A stretch of 64,000 nucleotides of DNA from Romanomermis culicivorax (lineage: Eukaryota > Nematoda > Enoplea > Mermithida > Mermithidae). The DNA is taken from assembly GCA_963922205.1 (NCBI GenBank), contig CAWUHX010000071.1, positions 558,001 to 622,000 of the forward strand. Reading direction: 5' to 3'. The position numbers were made by a program, and so were the translations under genes. Positions 1 to 11,910 of the stretch are shown here, piece after piece; positions within the stretch are counted from its first letter, which is position 1; each line of letters starts with the position of its first letter. A model generated the notes under the pieces. The model saw only the letters and a list, made by a program, of their open reading frames with translations. It was not told the DNA's origin and ran no database searches.

Positions 1-1
1 G

Positions 2-1725
2 GAACATCCCATTGCTTCTGCTAGCAGAGGATTGAAACCTGCTGAAAAAACTATCCAATAACCGAACTCAAAACCCTTGCAGTTGTCGAATTTGTAAACT
101 ATTTTCGACCCCATCTTTTTCAGCAGGAGGTCATTATCCACATTGACCACACAGCGGTTAACCCGGTTCTCACGAAAGAGAACCCCAATTCGTGGATTGT
201 TTGGTGGGGACTTGCTTTGGCAAGTTTCAAATTGAATATCCAGCCCAAAAGGGGCTCGGCCAATAGAAATGCACATGCAGTTTCCAGGTTCCCATTAAAA
301 AATGCGGAACCGGCATTTGATGTCGAAAATTTGGAAACTAGACCAGAATTAAATACGCTAAACATTGAACCTGAAAACAGAATCCTTGCCCTTGGATATG
401 GGCTTGAAGATGAAATTGACGAAAATCAGGAAATGATCAAAAACTTAGCGGAACTTCAACTTTCCGACCCTGACACACGACAAATCATCAATTCAATTAA
501 TAAGGGTCCAGATGCGAAAATAAATGACCATTACATTATCAAAAATAATCTTTTATACCAGAAATTCGCAAATGAATATAAAGTCTACATTCCAAAATCA
601 TTCCGCACAGAAATCCTAAAATCACATCATGATAGCAAATTTGTGGGCCATTTTTCCTCTCCAAAAACTTGTGAAAATGTATGACAACAATACTTTTGGC
701 CATAAATGCGGAAATTTGTGGAAGAATATTGCCAAACTTGTCAAAAGTGCCAATTCAACAAGCCCTCTAGACATGCGATCAAAGCCGATTTGGTTCCAGT
801 TCAGGCTTCACAATAATTTGAGCAAGTGGGATTGGACTGCATGGGTCCTCTCCCCTTTTCCAGCAATGGAAACTGTTATGTTGTAGTTTTTATCGACTAT
901 TTTACTAAATACGTGGAAGCCTTTGCTACCCCTAACATAACGTCACAGACAATTGCTTCTCTTTTTGTCGAAAAAATTGTTTGTCATCACGGAGCCTCAA
1001 GAATCATTCATTGTGACAGGACTTCAGATTTCACATCACAACTTTTTACAAATATCACTAAGTTATGCAACACAGAAAAAGTACACACTACTCCCTGTCA
1101 TCGGATGGGTAATGGAGAAGTAGAAAGGTGCAATCAAGCCCTCATTACCCATATTCGCATGTACATGAATGAAAATCATTCAGATTGGGATGATTATCTT
1201 CCCTTTGGGGTATTCTCTACAAATGTTCATAAAAATGAAAGCACGAGTTATTCACCTTTTCAACTCGTGAATGGGCGACAACCCTTGCTGCCATCCAATG
1301 CAGCATTCAGTTTCCAAAAGTCACCCTATATGGTTGACCTGAGCGAATATGCCAACAAAATCAAAAGTCACTTATCAAAAGCATTTGAAAACGTACAGGC
1401 CACTCTGTTGGCTTCACAAAATTGGTACTCAGAACAGTACAACAAAAAATCACACAATGTACAATATCAAACTGGAGATCTAGTCCTTCTGAAAACTAGA
1501 CTTGTTCATAAAAATCAGAGTCCTAAGCTAGTCTTGCAGCAGCACATCAAAGTTGCATATCCAGATGTCAAAATTGAGCAGCCCGATACACTGAAAGTTT
1601 ATAAATTGCACGTTAATGACACTGTTCAGTTCCATCCCCGCATGTCTGCCATCCATCGTATCGCAAAGTCAAACGTGTCAGGCATCATCATCACTCATTC
1701 GGCTCGATTTGGCGTCATTCCTTGA
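2..1725 (+). pseudogene. Ty3/Gypsy-like pol remnant (RNase H and integrase)
   Basis: Decayed 3' part of an LTR-retrotransposon polyprotein. The end of RNase H reads in frame 2 to about base 57 and then in frame 1 from 61, so there is a one-base frameshift near 58-60. Frame 1 then runs to 1725 with three in-frame stops, at 682-684, 703-705 and 814-816. Order: RNase H C-terminus (to about 300), an HHCC zinc-binding region (about 620-760, whose C-x2-C lies between the last two stops), the integrase core and a basic C-terminal region. The DDE triad is visible: Asp codon 835-837, Asp 1015-1017 and Glu 1123-1125, the last two separated by 35 residues as usual. The motif after the second Asp is altered (Thr where Gly is usual). 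No gag, protease or RT lies left of it because the window starts inside the element. Non-functional as it stands. Confidence 0.88.
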
Positions 1726-1782
1726 GTCATCAAGGCATCAAAACCACAAGACAAGGTTGGGACTGAGGGCGTTTGCCTTTGT

Positions 1783-1793
1783 AAGGAGGGGAA
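1783..1793 (+). other. Polypurine tract preceding a 3' LTR
   Basis: A run of purines lies 57 bases after the pol stop codon and is followed at 1794 by TGTCAAGG, the 5'-TG expected for the start of a 3' LTR. The far LTR border (CA followed by a target duplication) was not identified, so the LTR length is unknown. Plus-strand priming from such a tract is established for LTR elements; assigning it here rests on position and composition only. Confidence 0.5.
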
Positions 1794-2781
1794 TGTCAAG
1801 GAGTGTAAAAATTTGTATAATTTTTATGTAAGTTTTCGCAAAAATATATATATTCTATTTATTCCTCATTTTTTCATCACATGTACCATAATTAGAAATC
1901 CATTGGTGTTCTCTATTGTTTTCGAGAGTCTGGGTTCCTAGTTGAAACGGGACTATTTTTCAAGTACTTTGTTATTGTCACATATTTTCGTACTCGTAAT
2001 TTACTCAGCAGGAAATGGAAAGGTTGACACATTCAAAAACAAAAAACACTTTTCCTCATAATACAAAAATGGGTTCATATGTTTTGAACCCTCCGACAAA
2101 TTGGGAACTAATGAGGCACAGTGGGGCTCCCACAACCACGCCCCAAGAAAGTGAATGTTGACTCGAAAATTGAAGAAGAGTCAGTCTTTGGAGTCTTTTA
2201 GTCTTTAGTTTGCTGGTACTTTACGCGACTACGCTCGCTGCTTTGGTTGGTTGGTCTTTACGCGAGTGACTATACTCACTGCTTTAATTGGTTTGTCTTC
2301 AGGCGACTTCGCTCACTCGCACCTAACAGTCCATTGGACTTCGGAATGATTTACGTTTTGGTTAGAGGCAATTGCATTGCCTACACTTTACAGGACTCAG
2401 GCTTCAATATCAGCCGTTTCCCTGCTTCCAAATTGTCATCCATTACCCGGAAAACGAACGTTTATTTTCAAGTAATTTGTGTCAGTCTTTTAGGTCCAAT
2501 TGCTATGCACTACTCTCGCGCATCTTTGTCACGCCTTTGTAATTTTTGCCTTATCCACCTTATTTACTGTAAGTTATCTAATAAATATCAAAAAACCCCA
2601 GTTTTACATGAAAACTCAAGAAAGGCCGTGACAGTAGGCATTTTGAGGCAAGCTTTCAACACATCGAGTTTTACATTTGTTGTTACTATATTTTACTTAC
2701 GCAAACATTTAAAGTAAAATGGCGGCTAACTTTGATCTACTATTTACCCAGCAAAAAAAACAATCAAATCAAATTTAAACA
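1794..2781. other. Probable LTR sequence and NDUFA5 3' flank, no gene recognised
   Basis: The left part is probably the 3' LTR of the upstream retroelement. At about 2221-2320 there are three imperfect direct repeats of roughly 40 bases built on a GCGACT..CTCGCTGCTTT..TTGGT pattern, the middle one containing a short hairpin (GAGTGACTATACTCAC). An open frame at 2247-2717 has no recognisable domain and overlaps these repeats. The right part is the likely 3' flank of NDUFA5. Confidence 0.35.
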
Positions 2782-5443
2782 TCAGATAGGCCAGGCGTAT
2801 TGTCCTTCCGGTTCTTGCGACACCAGTGGCTCCCAGGGACGGTACTTGGCCATCGTTCTAGCCAATTCCAATTCGTGTCTGGCCTGTAAAAGCCAAGATG
2901 TCAAAAAATTTATCTTAGTTTGTCGGAAAATTTTTTTTATTCAAAATGTCGAAGTCTAAAAAAGACATAATCTTGTAGTAAAATATTCATCATGCAGGAG
3001 GCAAATTCTCTATAATTTGGTATGAAACAATGTTCTAGTCTCGTACTTCAGACTCCGCACGCTATTTTAAAGTGTCAAAAATAGCCGATAAAGACATTTG
3101 GAACTCTTTCCGGGCACCTCTCCACAGGAATCCACTTGTTTTTTTCTTCCTTTTTTGTAGGAAAGTTGTTTTTTGTAGGAATGCCTGACACATAACATTA
3201 AAATTTCAATACCATTTGCGTAGCGTTTCGGGAGTTGTTGAGATCTTCACACACTGCACTGTCACTCAAATATATTTCTGAATCTAAATAAATCCTTGAC
3301 CAATAAAGTTCTGAGAACACATGATTCGTCTTTACCTAATACATTAAAAGAAAAATGTCACTCGAAGTCTTGATAAATTTTTATTGATCTAACTTTGATG
3401 GTTGCTGAACGATTTGCTTCAATTGAGAGTCGAACATTTAAAATGTTCATCAAATTTCAGAAATCGAGCGATTGTTTTAAATCTACTAAAGCCCCTGCTA
3501 TACTTCGACTTCGAGTAAAACCGGCGCTGGTTTCGAGCTGCTCTAATTAATTTTTTGGACGACGGCCGGCGCCGGTTGTCAATTTCGATTCAATCGGAAT
3601 TTCTGAACCGGCGTTAGCCGGCGCTTATGTTATAACATATGAATTATGATGCAAAAAATGCATCTTGGTGTTTTATCTTTTTGCCGTAGGTTTGCAGTGG
3701 GGGATTGTATCGCCCTCCTCGTCCACATCTGGCTTACTGCATTGTCTGAATAGTTGGGAGAGATTTTACAAATGTTCCATCAGAGGTGAAATAACATATA
3801 ATCTGTTTTTTATAAAAAGCTCCCAAATAAAAAAGTGACACAATTCAGTACTGTCGTGAAAATCGTTTACATAGAGAATCTATTGTAAAATTTTTCACTC
3901 GAAAAATTGTTGAAGGTTAGGTCAGCATGCTCACAAATTTCCAGTCCTATATGACATATTGTTTGTCAGAAAATCGTGAAAATCTGAAATACTACTTGCT
4001 TTCCGGTTTCATTATTTAGAAGCATTTCAAGAAAAACGGACTATAAGTTCCAAATCTGAATCCATATTTATCTGAATAATAATAATAATCATAGTCATAA
4101 AAATCGAAGAAAATAAACAAACAGGTTATTCAGTTTCAAATTACTACCCAGACGGCATCGGATGAAGTATAGCAGCGAAAATTTGCAACCGGCGCCGGTT
4201 TAAAAATATTTCATCCGGCGCCGACCGGTGCCGGCCGGCGAAGTATAGCAGGGGCCTAACAGGAAAACGACAAGAGTTATTTCGATGCCCTTTGCTGCAC
4301 AATCGACTACCGTTTGACTTATTTTCATCTGGCTGACATCACGTAGCGTGAAACTGGGTGTCTCCAATGGTAGTGGACCTTTTCACAACTAGGCCTGCAG
4401 ACTGCCGAAATTTATTTTGCAAGATAAACTCCCAGCTTCGACTTTTTTCGATTAAATTAATGAAGAGAGGAATTTTTGTTGCATCTTTTCCGAAACACCC
4501 TGTTGCAGAACCATTGTGAATAGGTCGATCAGTGATTCGATCGACCCACATCTCTTTTTATTCGTTTAATCCGAACGTTTCCAATGTTTTCCGCACCCTG
4601 TTAATGGCATATTTAGTGGGATTAAACAGCATTTTCCTATCAATTTTCAGGATGTGCAGACACCTACAGTGCCCAAAACGGTACGCAAGTCTGACTGAAA
4701 TGAAATTTAAATACAATATGTTGGACAGAAATTAAGAAAAAATTCTACGACATCCTACGGAATGGTATCGAAAAAAGCTCCAAATGACTTTTTCAGCTTA
4801 CTTCGATTTCCTTTTTGACACTGTTGAATTTTTTCACAGGTAACTACATAGAGAGCATAGCCTTCTGCGTGTAATGACCATTTGGCTAGTCTTTTCTGAG
4901 CTGTGATACTTCGAAATATGTTAAAAAATAAATATTCTTAAATTTGTAGTACCGTAGATGCGAATTTTGCTTTTAATGCCGAATGAATTCTGTCACGACA
5001 CTTAGCGTGTAAAACTGCTCAAACCACCTCATTTTTAAATGTTATCAATTTTATCGAACGTCAAATCTCTCAGAAACCGTGTCTTAAGGTTCGAAAGCCT
5101 TATATAATTGGAGGCAAAATTAGTTCATTAATTGAAAAAATCGCATGGTAAAGCATCGTAGATGTAAGAAAAAACGAACAAAAGCGTTTTCATATCAATA
5201 CACCATCTATATCACCTGTTCTAGGACTTCTTCGATTTGTCCCATGCCGATTTTATCTTCCAGCTTTTCTACGTCTGGTTCACTCAGGATGAGGTTGCAT
5301 CGTTCGTTAATAATTTTCTCTGTATTCACCCTGTAGGCCGCATCCTTGGGCATCGTAGCCAGGACTTTATTCAACAAATTGTAAGTGGCTTTCAATTCTT
5401 CGTGCGGAAATTTGCTGACCCATAATCCAGTCAATCCGGTGGT
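2782..5443 (-). CDS. NDUFA5: NADH dehydrogenase [ubiquinone] 1 alpha subcomplex subunit 5 (complex I B13 subunit)
   Basis: Accessory subunit of the peripheral (matrix) arm of mitochondrial complex I. Two coding exons are secure. Exon 5443-5216 (228 bp, 76 codons, phase 0 at both ends) begins with TTGLTGL and carries the family core with PKDAAYR, EPDVEKLE and GQIEEVLEQ. Exon 2883-2782 (33 codons plus TGA) continues with ARHELELAR, RPWEPL and the terminal WPI. Both borders are canonical: acceptor CAG before 5443, donor GT at 5215, acceptor CAG before 2883. Length and both conserved ends match the roughly 115-residue family. The first coding exon, expected to hold only about 5-8 codons, is not securely placed; a weak candidate is ATG at 5761-5750 followed by GTGAGT, whose four residues do not resemble the family. 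The 2332-bp intron contains a Harbinger-like MITE. Confidence 0.92.
2884..5215 (-). other. NDUFA5 intron
   Basis: Intron of 2332 bp with GT at its minus-strand 5' end (5215-5214) and AG at its 3' end. It contains the element at 3490-4256. No other coding potential or structured element was recognised in the rest. Confidence 0.8.
3490..4256. mobile_element. PIF/Harbinger-like MITE, copy 1 (767 bp)
   Basis: Flanked on both sides by TAA (3487-3489 and 4257-4259), the 3-bp TWA duplication typical of PIF/Harbinger. The terminal inverted repeats read AGCCCCTGCTATACTTCGAC at the left and GGCCCCTGCTATACTTCGCC on the reverse strand of the right end. Just inside each end are GC-rich, self-complementary stretches rich in GGCGCCG, in contrast with the AT-rich middle. 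No transposase frame is present, so it is non-autonomous. It lies in the NDUFA5 intron. Confidence 0.82.
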
Positions 5444-5949
5444 CTGAAAGAGACGTGAAATATACGAAGTAAAAATTGCATCTCGAGAATGACGAAGCAA
5501 ATCTAAAACTGAAATTAACCACGCATTAGTGACAATTTTGCAGATTAATTTTTTGACCACCAAAATGCAAATCGACGCTTGATGCTGAGGATGGAGCTAA
5601 CGGTCTATTTCGTGACTGGGTCTCAAAATGTAGAGTTGTTATCTGACAAAGAATATTATTAGTCTAAATATCGCGTTCAATAGTGAAATTAAAGGCATTC
5701 GAGATTTTTTGTGAAAACTCGACACATCGAAGTAAAAACATATACTCACTATAAAAAGCATCCGAACCGAAACCTAAACAATTTTCGCACCTCGCTCCCA
5801 AAAAAATCCCACGGCAATAGTTCTCGATTGCTGGTTCTTCACCACATTTGCATAACGATGTGGAAAAAGTATGAACTTCAAACAAATAAAAGACATAGCT
5901 TCACCAAGAAAAAGTGATGTCTTAAGACACAGCTATACCTATGTCCTCC
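5444..5949. other. NDUFA5 upstream region
   Basis: Holds the unlocated first exon and presumably the promoter of NDUFA5 on the minus strand. No conserved promoter motif was identified. The only ATG followed by a good donor in suitable phase is at 5761-5750 (GTGAGT donor), reported only as a candidate. Confidence 0.3.
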
Positions 5950-5952
5950 TAA

Positions 5953-6240
5953 AGGCCTGTCATACCTCACCGCGCGCTACCGCGCGGCGCAGCGCGGTGC
6001 CGGTCGTCCTATTCATACTAACAGGCGGCGCCGCTTTTTTACTTTTGGATTTTGCTCTTCTCAAAAAATGTGTATTGGTTTAGTTGAAACCTAATGGGGC
6101 GCCGCGCAGCGCCGCAAAAATTACAAAAACCTATTCATACTTCAAAGGTGGTACCGCGTGGCGCCGGCCGGCGCCGCTTTTTAGTATGAATAGAACAACC
6201 GGCGCCGCGCGGTACCGCGCGGTGAAGTATGACAGGGCCT
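5953..6240. mobile_element. PIF/Harbinger-like MITE, copy 2 (288 bp)
   Basis: TAA duplications at 5950-5952 and 6241-6243. Terminal repeats start AGGCCTGTCATACCTCACCG on the left and AGGCCCTGTCATACTTCACC on the reverse strand of the right end, clearly the same family as the elements at 3490 and 43095. The subterminal sequence is dense in CGCGCGG and GGCGCCG palindromes, so the element can fold into a strong hairpin. No coding capacity. Confidence 0.82.
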
Positions 6241-6383
6241 TAAAACGCTATTCAGAAACAAGTTTCCTGAATGTTTTAGCTCAAAATTTTGTTTGCGCCG
6301 AATTCCCGACTACAGTTCTCAAGCCGTCTAAAATGATTCTCCGATTAACATTTAACTCGATGTTGTATTTTAGCTCTACTCGT

Positions 6384-7444
6384 GGGTGCAAATAATCGGC
6401 AGAATACGTGTGCAAATGGCAGGTATGGTCTTAAAGGCGGATGCGGATACAAATGGTGGATGCGACATCCACCTTCTTCTGATGTAAATGACGAAGTGCA
6501 ATAGCGGAATCCGCATATCCGCATAGATATTTTTGTTTAAACGAAAAATGCAGAATCCGCCTTTTTCACATCTAAAAGGCGGATCCACTTGGCAGATGGC
6601 GGATATTTTTTCCAAATTTTTCAGTGGTTTCGCCCATATCGAATTTTTTTGGCAGATATGTACGTCTAAAAACTTATTTAGGAAGGAATGGTGCATCCGC
6701 CATATGACTAAACAGCGGAAAATTTGGTGGATGTGGCGAATCGGACGTGGCAGGATTGAATTATTAATTTTGTGGTGGGATTATCATTTAAAATTGAATC
6801 TAAAATCAAATTTAAAATTTATTTTTTTCAATTTCAAGTCACTACAAAATGTAAAATTTAATTTTTTTCCATTTTAATTCACCACACAATTAATTCAATA
6901 TAATTTTAAATTTTAATTTAAAATCAACTTTTTTTATTTTTAATTAGTTATTTAAGTAATTAATAATTTTATATTTATAATTTGATTTATAGTTTAATTT
7001 TATTCTTTTTTCAATTCAATCTTTTCAGTCCAATTTTATTTATTTTAATTTTTTTCAATTTCAATTTTTTGTAGTTTAATTTAAAATTTAATTGTTTCAA
7101 TTTTTCAAAATTTAATTTAAAATTCAGTTTAAAATTTAATTTAAATCTGATTTAAAATTGAAGATTCAATTTAAAATGTAATTAAAAACTATAATCCCGC
7201 CACAAAATCAAAAATTCTATACGCAAAATTTTTCCACTGTTTAGTCAAATGGTGGATGGCAAATGCGGATACGCCATTTCTTCCCAATCCGCCCTTTAGA
7301 TGTAGATATCCACAAAAAATGCAGGCGAAACCAATGAAAAATTTGGAAAAAAATATCCGCCAAGCAGAGTGGATTCCGCATCCACCTTTTAGATCATATC
7401 CGCCATCTGCATCTGCATACAAATTCTGCCGATTAGTTGTACCC
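6384..7444. mobile_element. Small relative of the 8.6 kb foldback element (1061 bp)
   Basis: Inverted ends begin GGGTGCAAATAATCGGCAGA on the left and GGGTACAACTAATCGGCAGA on the reverse strand of the right end, matching the ends of the element at 25866-34514. The 9-bp flanks (TCTACTCGT and CCTAGTCAT) agree at 6 of 9 positions without gaps, an eroded target duplication. The arms are about 350 bp and rich in GGCGGAT-type motifs; the centre (6780-7200) is almost pure A/T. The ~97-bp monomer arrays of the large copy are absent. No transposase frame. Confidence 0.72.
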
Positions 7445-7453
7445 CCTAGTCAT

Positions 7454-8297
7454 TAATGTTTAACATTTTTCAAATATAGTTGGGATTGCAAATTTTCAGC
7501 TGATTTGGTTCACATTTTACTTTAATTTGATACTAGAAACCCATATTAAATTGAGGAATACAATGAAGTAGTTATATTCAACCTCTGCTGATGATGTTTT
7601 ACTAAGGAAAGTCATTTTTTATATGCTCTTTGAACATACCTGGACAGATTATCTGGTACTAACCAGGCCAAAAAGTTGGTTGGTTCCGGAATCGTTTTTA
7701 TGGTTGTTATGTTGGGCACCCTGTTGCTGGCAAGTTGCCATGGGAAATCAACATGAAAATTGATGAATTGGACAACCAGTGGCGCAAAAATTTGTGTAGA
7801 AGTGGAGTGCCACAGAAAGATGGAAGTGATGATGATAAATCATTGTAAACTTTTATTATATTTTTCGATAACATAGTGCTGGCATTCAATAAACCATTCC
7901 CCAGCAATTTAGTGTTTAATTTACATAAATTATTAGGCGTGTACCCACATTCTTTCAAATATTCCTCATATTTTATTGATATATTATTTATTGTTCAGAT
8001 TCGATAGTCCATTTGGAGCGAAGGGCCAGACGCCCAGTTGCCCACTTGCTGATGCCAAGCACAAGAAGACCTTTATAGGGATGTATCAGGTAAGTTTATT
8101 CCTGAGGAGGAATCTTTCTCTCTTAGGAGATTGTGAGGGCCCCTCAATTGGAGGTAAGTTATTTGTTGTTGTTGTCAGGTCTGGGGAACTGGACTGTTGC
8201 GTGATCTCCGAGGCTTAGCGAAGGAATTAGCTCTAACAGGTCAGTTCAGACCAAACTACTCTTTCTTTGAACCCTAAGGATAGACCTACACAATAAG
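7454..8297. other. Region left of retroelement 2, possible 5' LTR
   Basis: No gene recognised. A stretch beginning TGTTGGGCACCC near 7708 and ending near 8291 could be the 5' LTR of the retroelement that follows, because gag-like coding begins soon after, and a TGGTGGC sequence at 8298 could be a primer-binding site. No second LTR copy exists in the window to test this. Confidence 0.25.
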
Positions 8298-8407
8298 TGG
8301 TGGCTTTTAACTCCTCATAACGGAACTTCATAGTCAGACTAGGAGAAAAGAATATCCTCCAGATTTCTACAGAAAATTAGCAGGATTTAAAATCGAGAGG
8401 TAATACT

Positions 8408-11400
8408 TTGAATAGATCACCACCCAGAGTGGTGAGTGCTGGGAATCTAGTCAATCTGGGAGACAGGGATCAGCAACCTCATGTTGCTCTGGACCCAGTG
8501 ATTCCAAATCAAACTCCTGTGAGGGTGCAGCTATTGCAGCAACAAGCATTGCATTTTACACCCCAGGATGCAGGTGTGCCAGTAGTCCACCCCCAACAAT
8601 TGCCATGGAACCAAGAAGGCAGGCCCGGCGAATCCAAATCCAGATGCCAATGAGCCGCTGCCACAAAACACCAAAAGATCACCACCACGAGTCGAATTAG
8701 CAGGATCAAAATGGGATATTATTACGTCCAAAATTTGACCAAATTTGAATGAAGTGGACCCCAAACTTGAACGGCAATGGCTAGAGAGGATCCGACAAGA
8801 TCAGGAGTGACTCCAGCAGCTGAAAAGAGCTCCCGAGATGTCCAATCAAGAATTGGCGACGCCATTATGCGGATTGAAAGGAACTGTCGAAGCATTATTC
8901 AACATTATCGCGAACACTGCCACGGAGGACAATAAAAGGGAAGCCAGAAGTCATCAACAGGAGCCAGATAGACAGGTTAGACCATGTAATAGGTGTGCAA
9001 AAAGAGACAACCATCTCTTAGCTGAAACACATGCAGGGGCAGGGCCTAGTAATAGGGCAGAATTTAATGAAGGGCTAAGATCAAATGTTGAGCCCAAAAG
9101 TTGGAGAGGTCCAGCTAGGGACATTTGCTTTGAGGGAACTGAGCAATCAGTAGACCAGAGCAATCAAAATCAGCTAGCTCAGCAGCATCTGACTTTGACA
9201 AGAGTGGTCTATGATGGTAGAGGAAATATAATTGATCCTAATACCCTTAGACCAGATCAGCTGTTTCCCATATAGGGATTATAGATTTGACAGAGACAAT
9301 TTACCATCAAATCAAGGAGGTGTACCACCGCAATGAGATCCATATGGAATTATGTTGCAATCTCTAAACTCTGATATGGATCCAGTTTCAATGGCAGCAT
9401 ATGATCAGAGGGAAATACCAACAACTAATTTGGCACAAGAGATTGTTATTAGGAATATCATTAAAGGTATGTAATCCAAACTTTTAGAAGAAGGTATGGT
9501 AAATCAGCAAGTGCTTAGCTTCTTAACAGAACTAGAAGGGGAATTTTGTAAATACACCCGAATAAGCTGAGTATGAAGCACTGGCTTGCTAAGGGCAGAC
9601 TGAAGGCTGTTGCAAGTGACAACATGACCTATAGGAAGGCCAGGAAGGCCATAATTAATGTCTTTGCACCAGAGTGTAATCTGGAAATGTGGACTAAGGA
9701 ATTATTTGCGATCCAACAAAGACCCAACAAACAGGCCCTTGCAGGGTTTTTTTTGACCTACGGGTCACAAGCCAAGTGGCTTGTTGACCTAAAATTTTAC
9801 AAGCCATTTCAAATTTTTACAAGCCAATTTCATAATATCAGTATACGTGAATAAATTCCAATGCTAGGTTATTTTTCAAAGAAATGTATATATTGAGCAT
9901 CACGGCAATCGATCAAAAAAGAGATGTCATTCAACATTTATTCAATAACATTTTAGAGCTGTTAATTCATTAAAATTCAGGAAACATTTGAAATTTTTGA
10001 GTTTGATTGAAGTCTAATCTACAAGCATTGTGGAACAAATTTTGCAGCAAACTATCCAAGAACATAATGACTTTGAATTACATGAGAAATCGATGGTCAA
10101 GTCCTCTACGATGACAAGTGAGAGCCCAAAAAAGCTAGTAATCTTTCCTGCGTGAAACACAGGAGAAAATTTTTTGGGTATCGACATTCTACGATGCTGG
10201 AAAATCAATTTTCCAAAAACTTATTTGAAGAATTAAATTCGAATTTTGTGTTCAAAAGTCGTAATTTCTAGAATTTTATATTTGAAAAATTTTAAAACCA
10301 TCAATTTATCCACAAACTCTCATGAACTTGGCCAAAAAGATATGAGTAAGAAGAGTAAAAATTTCCGAAAACTACTTCCATGAAGCTTTTGGATTGATTT
10401 TACGTTAAGAAAGGAATAATCGCTTCAAAAAGTTTACAGACTTGACGTATTGATCTTTCTCAAAAAATGTGAATCTTCATTAAATATCAAGATGAAATAA
10501 TGAAGATTATCAATTAAAACATGAGATAATACGTTTAAAATGATTAAAACTATTAAAGATTAAATGATAAGTGAAGGTAGACATGTTAGAAGCGGCGCCT
10601 GAGCTAGGAAATAAATAATAATGCTTATTTGAGTTCTAGCCGGCGCGAAGCGCCGGAAAATTTTGGGATTATGACCTTCTAAAATGCACCAAAATGCATC
10701 TCTTCCATATCCGATGTGATCAAACACATGATTCAGAAAATTTTGACAAGCCATTTTGGCTTGTTGGACTAAAATTCTACAAGCCATTTTGTCAGTCCAA
10801 CAAGCCATGGCTTGTAAAATGCTAAAAAAAAAAAACTATGGGCCCTTGACTTTTTAAAGAGAGTCAGCATATTAGTGGAACTTGTAAAAGGAGATTTAAA
10901 TTATCAGTCAAAATTGAATTGATCATTAACACATTTCTGTATAAAAGTGATCCCACATTTCAGTCCGAATTGAAAAATTCTAAGCATACCTTTAGAACTT
11001 GGTATGATTTAACTGTAGAAGTTCATGATATTGAACAAAGATATAAGAATGCCTTTCAAAGATATGGGCCAAAGGGTACTCAGTAGGATCCAATTGTTAT
11101 CAATGAGGTAGCCATGCAGAGTGGGCAAGACCCTGAAATAGCTGTAGTAGCATGTAATCAGTCAGAGGGTTTTCAGCAAAGCCAGAGACAAAGGTTTCAG
11201 CAGCTGTACCAGAGTTTAGGTAATCAAGTACCAGCCCAGACCCAAAGGTCCAGAAGTGATTTACCTGAAATAGAGAAGATTCCAGTTCAGGCAGCCCCTA
11301 GGGCTCAAACTGAAAAAAGTAAGAAAGAGTCTCTTCTATTAAAAATTTCTGAAGAAATGGTACAATTGGTTGAAAAATTCGATCAACTCCTGCAAAAGGT

Positions 11401-11557
11401 TGATGGTAGACAAATGGAAAATCAGTCTGATGTGGCCATACCTGGCACCAGCCAGGGAGGTCAAATCTCCCAAGATCCTACAAAGCCATGGTGTGAGTTC
11501 CACAAGAACATAACACATAATATTGCAGACTGCAGGACACTGCAAGTTTTGTCCTAA
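8408..11557 (+). pseudogene. gag remnant of retroelement 2, split by a hAT insertion
   Basis: Several open blocks in different frames: 8408-8653, 8838-9275, 9573-9741, then continuing after the hAT insertion from about 10849 and 11114-11557. Removing the insertion and one copy of its 8-bp duplication restores continuity of the gag-like reading across 9741/10849, so the insertion came after the retroelement. The block at 11114-11557 is glutamine-rich and ends with a zinc-knuckle-like C-x2-H...H-x4-C pattern (WCEFH..H..DC), typical of gag C-termini. A CNRC...H...H arrangement occurs near 8985-9040. The 11560-11900 stretch reads as RG-rich then Q-rich peptide with stops. Not functional. Confidence 0.7.
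9742..10840. mobile_element. hAT-type MITE, CAGGGTTTTTT family, copy A (1099 bp)
   Basis: Perfect 8-bp target duplication GGCCCTTG at 9734-9741 and 10841-10848. Ends are CAGGGTTTTTTTTGACC on the left and CATAGTTTTTTTTTTTTAGC on the reverse strand of the right end. Close inside both ends are clustered inverted copies of ACAAGCCA/TGGCTTGT, likely transposase-binding subterminal repeats (inference). A perfect hairpin CCGGCGCGAAGCGCCGG lies at about 10639-10655. No transposase. Two further copies are at 17936 and 31611. Confidence 0.9.
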
Positions 11558-11910
11558 TGCACGAGCAGAGGCAAAGCTAGTTTCCCTACCTTCAATAGGG
11601 GAGGTTTCCACAATTTTGCTAGAGGAACTACATAGGTAGAAGGGGTTACCTTAATAGCAGAGGCAGAGGTGCCTATCATGTTGGCTTTTCTGGATATCAG
11701 GATAGCCACGAGAATTTTGAACAGAATTCTGATTACAATGAATTTGTGGAGTTCAAAAGGCAAAATGAACTGCAAAAGCAGTATCAGCAGATGCAGCAAT
11801 TCTAGCAACAAGTTGTATTACAGCCATGTCACCCAACTCAGGCTACTATGGGACTGACTCAGACTATGCACCAGGGTAAATTAACAAATCAGCAGCCCTA
11901 GAAGGATTAT

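Noticed and set aside
2247-2717. 156-codon plus-strand frame as a gene
   Set aside because: Overlaps short direct repeats in the probable LTR; composition and lack of domain argue against coding.
5750-5761. ATG CTT TTT ATA plus GTGAGT as NDUFA5 exon 1
   Set aside because: Phase and donor fit, but the four residues do not resemble any NDUFA5 N-terminus and no supporting context was seen. Left as a candidate only.
8298-8311. TGGTGGCTTTTAAC as a primer-binding site
   Set aside because: Position is plausible but no specific tRNA 3' end could be matched and no second LTR is available.
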